A model generated the notes under the pieces. The model saw nothing but the letters and a program-made list of their open reading frames with translations, had not been told where the DNA came from and searched no databases. 34,770 nt of DNA. It comes from Oscillospiraceae bacterium. GTDB lineage: Bacteria > Bacillota > Clostridia > Oscillospirales > Oscillospiraceae. A program made the translations under genes and the position numbers. The stretch covers positions 1-34,770 of the forward strand of contig JAFTUO010000008.1 in NCBI GenBank assembly GCA_017466215.1. The letters are read 5' to 3'. Every line of letters begins with the position of its first letter. Position 1 is the stretch's first letter. Positions 31,414-34,770 of the stretch are shown in pieces.

Positions 31414-33057
31414 ATGGATTATCAAGCTTTAGCGCAGTTGCTTTTTCCCGATGTTACGGATACCCCCGAGATGCTGGAGGAGAAATACCCCGTGAGAAAT
31501 CTGCCGGAGGGTGCAGTTGTTACCCGTATGGCACCGTCTCCCACCGGGTTTGTCCACCTGGGCAATCTGGTGCAGGGTCTGACCGCGGAGCGTATGGCCC
31601 ACCAGAGTGGCGGCGTTCTGTTTTTGCGGGTAGAAGATACCGATGCCAAGCGGGAAGTCCCCGGCGCAGTTGAGGTGCTGATCGACACCTTAAAGCACTA
31701 CGGCATCCAGTTTGACGAGGGCGCTACCCACGACGGCGACAACGGCATTTACGGCCCTTACCGCCAGAGACAGCGTGCAAATCTTTATCACGTATATGCC
31801 AAGAAGCTGGTAGAGCAGGGGATGGCATATCCCTGCTTCTGCACCGAGCAGGAGCTGGCTGCTATGCGGGAAAAGCAGGAGGCTAACAAGGAAACCACAG
31901 GATACTACGGCAAGTATGCAATGTGGCGGGATCGCTCTCTGGAAGAGATCCAGGCGCAGCTGGATGCCGGCGCCCCCTGGGTGCTGCGCTTCCGCAGTGA
32001 AGGCTCTATTTCTAACCAGTTCAAGTTTGACGACCTTGTGAAGGGCAAACTGACCATTACGGAAAACGATGTGGATCACGTCCTGCTGAAGTCTGACGGC
32101 ATTCCCACCTACCACTTTGCCCACGCAGTTGACGATCACCTGATGCGTACCACCCACGTTGTCCGTGGCGATGAGTGGCTGGCCACGTTGCCGTTCCACA
32201 TTCAGCTGTTCCGCGCATTGGATTTCAAGCTGCCCAAGTATGTCCACATTGGACCGCTGATGAAGATGGACGGCACATCCAAGCGTAAGCTCTCGAAGCG
32301 CAAAGACCCGGAGCTGGCACTGACCTTCTATAAGGCAGAGGGCTTCCCCGTTAAAGCGGTTTATGAGTATATTATGACCATCCTTAACTCCAATTTCGAG
32401 GATTGGCGCAGAGCCGAGCCCGATAAGGAAGCAACGGAGTTTAAGTTCAGCCCCAAGAAGCTGAATCCTGCCGGCAGCCTGTTTGACTACGCTAAACTGA
32501 CCGACGTTTCCAAGAATGTCATCTCCAAGATGGACGCGGAAACGGTGTATGCGCTGCTGCTGGAGTGGGCCCTGGAGTTTGATCCTGACTTTGCTGCAAA
32601 GCTGGCCGCGGACAAGGACTTCGCTGTGGCGATCCTGGCCATCGGCCGTGGCGGCAAGAAGCCGAGAAAGGACCTGGCCACCTGGAAAGAGGCCAAGCCC
32701 TATATGGGCTTCTTCTATGATGATTATCTGGAAGCCCCTGTCTTTGACGAGAAGTTTGACAAGGCGACCGTCAAGACCGTTCTGGAGAAGTTCGTGGCAT
32801 CCTATGACCCCACAGACGACTCTGCCGCCTGGTTTGAGAAGGTCAAGGAGATCACCACCGCCATCGGCTTTACCACCGATATGAAGGCCTACAAGGCCGA
32901 TCCTGCCGCATTCCCCGGAACGGTGGCAGATGTGTCCACCTTTATCCGCCAGGCGGTTACCGGCAAGACCAACTCCCCGGATCTTTACACCGTGATGCAG
33001 ATCCTGGGCAAGGAGCGCTCTCTGGAGCGGATCGCAAAAGTCATCGCAACACTGTAA
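31414..33057 (+). CDS. gltX: Glutamyl-tRNA synthetase
   Basis: Class I synthetase charging tRNA-Glu (547 aa; longer than the ~470-500 aa common form, a length I associate with clostridial GltX). The HIGH-equivalent is APSPTGFVHLGN (ending at about 51) and the KMSKS-equivalent is KLSKRKDP at about base 32300. YPCFCTEQEL in the zinc-binding region keeps two Cys. The ATG at 31414 has TGAGGTAAT upstream; the long upstream frame runs back through the promoter and into trpS and is not coding. Whether it also charges tRNA-Gln cannot be read. Confidence 0.95.
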   Translation: MDYQALAQLLFPDVTDTPEMLEEKYPVRNLPEGAVVTRMAPSPTGFVHLGNLVQGLTAERMAHQSGGVLFLRVEDTDAKREVPGAVEVLIDTLKHYGIQFDEGATHDGDNGIYGPYRQRQRANLYHVYAKKLVEQGMAYPCFCTEQELAAMREKQEANKETTGYYGKYAMWRDRSLEEIQAQLDAGAPWVLRFRSEGSISNQFKFDDLVKGKLTITENDVDHVLLKSDGIPTYHFAHAVDDHLMRTTHVVRGDEWLATLPFHIQLFRALDFKLPKYVHIGPLMKMDGTSKRKLSKRKDPELALTFYKAEGFPVKAVYEYIMTILNSNFEDWRRAEPDKEATEFKFSPKKLNPAGSLFDYAKLTDVSKNVISKMDAETVYALLLEWALEFDPDFAAKLAADKDFAVAILAIGRGGKKPRKDLATWKEAKPYMGFFYDDYLEAPVFDEKFDKATVKTVLEKFVASYDPTDDSAAWFEKVKEITTAIGFTTDMKAYKADPAAFPGTVADVSTFIRQAVTGKTNSPDLYTVMQILGKERSLERIAKVIATL

Positions 33058-33060
33058 AAA

Positions 33061-33096
33061 AGAAACCTCCAACGATTACTCGTTGGAGGTTTTTAT
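33061..33096. terminator. Bidirectional terminator between gltX and rpe
   Basis: 13-bp stem AAACCTCCAACGA/TCGTTGGAGGTTT with a TTAC loop, T-rich on the plus side and adjacent to the rpe stop. Confidence 0.9.
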
Positions 33097-33746
33097 TAGC
33101 TTTCCAGAGATTTGACAAAGGCGCTCTTGTCTTCTGCCTTGTAGAATGCAGAGCCGGCGACCAGCACATTTGCACCGTTTTCCTTGCAAATTTCTGCGGT
33201 AACCACATCCACACCACCGTCCACTTCCAGGTGGCAGCCGGGCTTGTGGGTGTCGATCATTTCCTTCAGAGTCTTCAGCTTAGGCATCATATCTGCCATA
33301 AACTTCTGACCGCCAAAGCCGGGCTCAACCGTCATCACCAGCACCAGATCGCACTTGTGCAGGTAGGGGAGAACGGCCTCTGCCGGAGTCTTGGGCTTGA
33401 CCACAATGCCGGGCTTAACGCCGTTGGCAATGATCTTGTCCAGGGTCGCATCAATATTTTCGGGGGTGTCAGATTCCACGTGAATGGTTAAGTAATCCGC
33501 GCCGGCTTTGCAGAATTCGTCCACATAGCGGATGGGCGTGTCGATCATCAGATGCACATCCAGCACCATATCGGTGATGGGCCGCAGCGCCTTGACCATC
33601 GAATAGCCAAAGGTGATATTGGGAACAAAATGTCCGTCCATAATATCTACGTGCAGCCATTTTGCGCCGGCAGCAGCAGTCATTTCAATATCCCGCTGCA
33701 GATTCACGAAGTCAGCAGACAGCATAGAAGGGGAGATAATCGCCAT
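33096..33746 (-). CDS. rpe: Ribulose-phosphate 3-epimerase
   Basis: 216-aa TIM-barrel enzyme interconverting ribulose-5-phosphate and xylulose-5-phosphate. Metal/active-site residues: His32, Asp34 and Met36 in WLHVDIMDGHFVPN, His65 (LDVHLMI), VEPGFGGQKF for phosphate binding and EVDGGV with the second catalytic Asp. The ATG at 33746 has AAAGGAGG. A longer frame reading MVELVDSLDSGSSVHC... runs through the tRNA-Leu gene and must not be taken as the N-terminus. It lies downstream of the tRNA-Leu terminator and could link pentose phosphates from nucleoside salvage to glycolysis. Confidence 0.96.
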   Translation of the reverse strand: MAIISPSMLSADFVNLQRDIEMTAAAGAKWLHVDIMDGHFVPNITFGYSMVKALRPITDMVLDVHLMIDTPIRYVDEFCKAGADYLTIHVESDTPENIDATLDKIIANGVKPGIVVKPKTPAEAVLPYLHKCDLVLVMTVEPGFGGQKFMADMMPKLKTLKEMIDTHKPGCHLEVDGGVDVVTAEICKENGANVLVAGSAFYKAEDKSAFVKSLES

Positions 33747-33770
33747 AACAGTACCTCCTTTGAAAGTAAA

Positions 33771-33802
33771 AAGAAATCCGGAGGCGAGTGCCTCCGGATT
33801 TT
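33771..33802 (-). terminator. tRNA-Leu terminator
   Basis: 12-bp stem AAATCCGGAGGC/GCCTCCGGATTT with a four-base loop and TTTCTTTTT on the minus strand, ending just before the rpe ribosome site. Confidence 0.85.
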
Positions 33803-33890
33803 TGGTGGGCGAGGCGGGACTTGAACCCGCACGTCCGCAGTGAACACTAGAACCTGAATCTAGCGAGTCTACCAATTCCACCACTCGCCC
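33803..33890 (-). tRNA. tRNA-Leu (anticodon CAG)
   Basis: 88 nt including encoded CCA. Acceptor GGGCGAG/CTCGCCC, discriminator A, anticodon stem CTAGA/TCTAG with loop TTCAGGT (CAG, reading CUG codons), long variable arm typical of tRNA-Leu, T-loop GGGTTCAAGTCCC. Confidence 0.97.
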
Positions 33891-33918
33891 ATATGTAGCT
33901 GAGCTTTACAGCCCCCGT

Positions 33919-33947
33919 ATCATACCACGTTATTTTCGAATTGTCAA
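33919..33947 (-). promoter_or_regulatory. tRNA-Leu promoter
   Basis: On the minus strand consensus TTGACA (33942-33947), 17-bp spacer, TATGAT (33919-33924). Confidence 0.85.
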
Positions 33948-33977
33948 CAGGAAATTTGATTATTTTTCAAGAAATTT

Positions 33978-34172
33978 TTAGTCCTTGTAATAGAGCAGGC
34001 AATGGCAGAAACCTTTGAAGTCCGGGTCAGCGATCTGCTCGCGGAATTCCTTGCAAATGCACTTGTTCTCCTCGGTGCGCTCCAGTCTGCAGGGGCAGTA
34101 GCCGCCGGTACGCTTCAAGCCCTCCCGGATGGTTGCAACCATTTCCTTGTCTTCATTTAAGCGAACAGCCAT
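33978..34172 (-). CDS. Stand-alone ferredoxin-thioredoxin reductase catalytic-domain-like protein
   Basis: 64 aa with three Cys-X-Cys pairs: CPC (26-28), CIC (38-40) and CHC (56-58). Their order CPC...CxC...CHC is that of the 4Fe-4S/disulfide active site of FTR catalytic chains. It lacks the longer N-terminus of plant FTR. Likely a small redox protein reducing a disulfide partner with ferredoxin or another donor; the partner is unknown. GGGAG at seven-base spacing supports ATG 34172 over ATG 34175. TTGACA and TATAAT occur upstream but only seven bases apart, so they are not a normal pair. Confidence 0.82.
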   Translation of the reverse strand: MAVRLNEDKEMVATIREGLKRTGGYCPCRLERTEENKCICKEFREQIADPDFKGFCHCLLYYKD

Positions 34173-34226
34173 CATTTCACTCCCTTTCAAAATCATTATA
34201 GCAAATTTGTCAAGGGCGGAGGATAA

Positions 34227-34247
34227 GGCGGAGTGAGAGGGATTTGA
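34227..34247 (-). repeat. Partial copy of tRNA-Ser 3' end (attachment-site-like), distal copy
   Basis: 21 bp identical to 34377-34397, which is the 3' end of the tRNA-Ser gene (T-arm, acceptor and discriminator). The distance is exactly 150 bp. Between the copies lie the tRNA terminator and a nested hairpin module. It fits an integrase target-site duplication or a remnant of an inserted element. Confidence 0.6.
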
Positions 34248-34318
34248 TTTTCTACGGAAAAGCCACGGCGGTTGCAACAGTCCACCGGTCTGTTGCTAAG
34301 AGTCGTCTTTCAAATCCC
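34239..34318. repeat. Nested inverted-repeat module beside tRNA-Ser
   Basis: Outer 9-bp arms GGGATTTGA (34239-34247) and TCAAATCCC (34310-34318); inner 7-bp arms GCAACAG (34274-34280) and CTGTTGC (34290-34296) around a 9-nt loop. The outer arm is part of the tRNA T-arm sequence. No convincing gene: the plus frame through it runs on into the antisense of tRNA-Ser. Confidence 0.55.
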
Positions 34319-34338
34319 ACGCACATAAATACCTTACC

Positions 34339-34376
34339 AACAAGAAAAGCACACCGTTTGGTGTGCTTTTCTTGTT
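34339..34376 (-). terminator. tRNA-Ser terminator
   Basis: 17-bp stem (34339-34355 with 34360-34376) around a GTTT loop (AAAC on the transcript). The 3' arm on the transcribed strand is T-rich (GCTTTTCTTGTT). It directly abuts the tRNA CCA end. Confidence 0.85.
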
Positions 34377-34467
34377 GGCGGAGTGAGAGGGATTTGAACC
34401 CTCGCGCGCTTTTTAGACGCCTACTCCCTTAGCAGGGGAGCCCCTTCGGCCTCTTGGGTATCACTCC
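34376..34467 (-). tRNA. tRNA-Ser (anticodon GCU)
   Basis: 92 nt including encoded CCA. Acceptor GGAGTGA/TCACTCC, discriminator G, anticodon loop CTGCTAA (GCU, reading AGC/AGU), long variable arm AGGCGTCTAAAAAGCGCG, T-arm GAGGGTTCAAATCCCTC. Confidence 0.97.
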
Positions 34468-34498
34468 GTAGCCGAAAGCAATATTTGATTGCCAAAGT

Positions 34499-34527
34499 AT
34501 TCTAGCATACCCCCCGAGGTTTGTCAA
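34499..34527 (-). promoter_or_regulatory. tRNA-Ser promoter
   Basis: On the minus strand consensus TTGACA (34522-34527), 17-bp spacer, TAGAAT (34499-34504). Confidence 0.85.
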
Positions 34528-34564
34528 GCCGTATTTCAGATCGGCAGAGAGATTATTTTCCATA

Positions 34565-34602
34565 TAAAAACAAGACCACCCATTTGGGTGGTCTTGTTTT
34601 TC
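34565..34602 (-). terminator. Terminator after the partial surface-protein gene
   Basis: Stem CAAGACCACCC/GGGTGGTCTTG with an ATTT loop; T-rich on the minus strand. Confidence 0.88.
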
Positions 34603-34605
34603 ATT

Positions 34606-34770
34606 TTACCGCTTGATACTAGCGCTAGGTGTGAAGCTGCTCTTATAGCTGCCACTGTAGGCGCGGACAGTGTACTGATAGGTTACGCCTGCCTTGGCCG
34701 TGGTGTCGGTGTAGCTTACTGCTGTGGTGGTCTTGATCTGCGTCCAGCCGGACCACTTGCCGCCGGAGTA
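34606..34770 (-). CDS. C-terminal end of a probable secreted protein with fibronectin-III-like repeat (partial)
   Basis: Open frame from the window edge to TAA at 34606-34608, 54 residues: YSGGKWSGWTQIKTTTAVSY, then TDTTAKAGVTYQYTVRAYSG and a tail ending SASIKR. The pattern W..I.TT....YTDT....G.TY.YTVRA..G..KS matches the repeat ends common in clostridial extracellular proteins with Fn3-like or related modules. The catalytic or binding part lies outside the window, so no function can be given. Confidence 0.7.
   Translation of the reverse strand, partial: YSGGKWSGWTQIKTTTAVSYTDTTAKAGVTYQYTVRAYSGSYKSSFTPSASIKR

Noticed and set aside
33747-33884. 46-residue N-terminal extension of rpe beginning MVELVDSLDSGSSVHC
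   Set aside because: It is translated tRNA-Leu plus its terminator; the real start at 33746 has AAAGGAGG and matches the family N-terminus.
34195-34213. TTGACA and TATAAT upstream of the FTR-like gene as a promoter
   Set aside because: The boxes are only seven bases apart; a working sigma-A promoter needs about 17.
34244-34432. 62-aa plus-strand frame beside and across tRNA-Ser
   Set aside because: It runs through the inverted-repeat module and terminator into the antisense of tRNA-Ser and has no ribosome site; such frames are common artefacts at tRNA genes.

Overview
The window looks like a chromosomal segment of a gut-type Clostridia, probably the Oscillospiraceae/Ruminococcaceae group. 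The evidence is mid-range GC by eye, AAGGAGG-type ribosome sites, frequent TTG/GTG starts, a SpoVB-like flippase, a stand-alone ferredoxin-thioredoxin-reductase-like protein, a long clostridial-type GltX, and a small TGTCATTG...GAATGACA repeat of a kind I associate with this group. No phage, plasmid, CRISPR or full insertion sequence is visible. The genus is inference.

Region 1 (1-13.2 kb) is unusually rich in nucleic-acid breakdown and nucleoside salvage. It begins with a secreted endonuclease I carrying two OB-fold-like repeats (5' end outside the window). Next come a surE-DHH-DHH operon on the minus strand and a divergent stand-alone 5'-3' exonuclease. A minus-strand operon follows: a 5'(3')-nucleotidase/guanylate-kinase-like fusion, a 5'-nucleotidase lipoprotein and deoC. 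A barnase-family ribonuclease lipoprotein is then transcribed divergently from a deoD-deoB-cdd-udp operon. Together these could turn extracellular DNA and RNA into nucleosides, then bases, ribose/deoxyribose phosphates and glycolytic intermediates.

Region 2 (13.2-16.6 kb) is visibly more AT-rich. It holds a CitA/DcuS-like sensor kinase and CitB/DcuR-like regulator, divergent from a two-gene operon (PQ-loop/SemiSWEET-like membrane protein and a degenerate SGNH-like protein). A perfect 22-bp palindrome lies between the two promoters. The region may have been acquired as a unit.

Region 3 (16.6-34.8 kb) is mostly core metabolism: tRNA-Arg(CCU), prfB, secG, pepD; a minus-strand ssb-like/nth/spoVB-like group; tdh-kbl (threonine to glycine); a YgiQ-type radical SAM protein; a small membrane protein; a yfcE-like/coaX pair; three tiny uncharacterised genes; divergent trpS and gltX; rpe; tRNA-Leu(CAG); an FTR-like protein; tRNA-Ser(GCU); and the last 54 codons of a probable surface protein. 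Downstream of tRNA-Ser, a 21-bp copy of the tRNA 3' end recurs exactly 150 bp away, resembling an attachment-site footprint.

Promoter calls are -35/-10 matches read by eye with 16-18 bp spacing; terminators are stem-loops with a T-rich tail. Functions come from motif recognition, with no database search.
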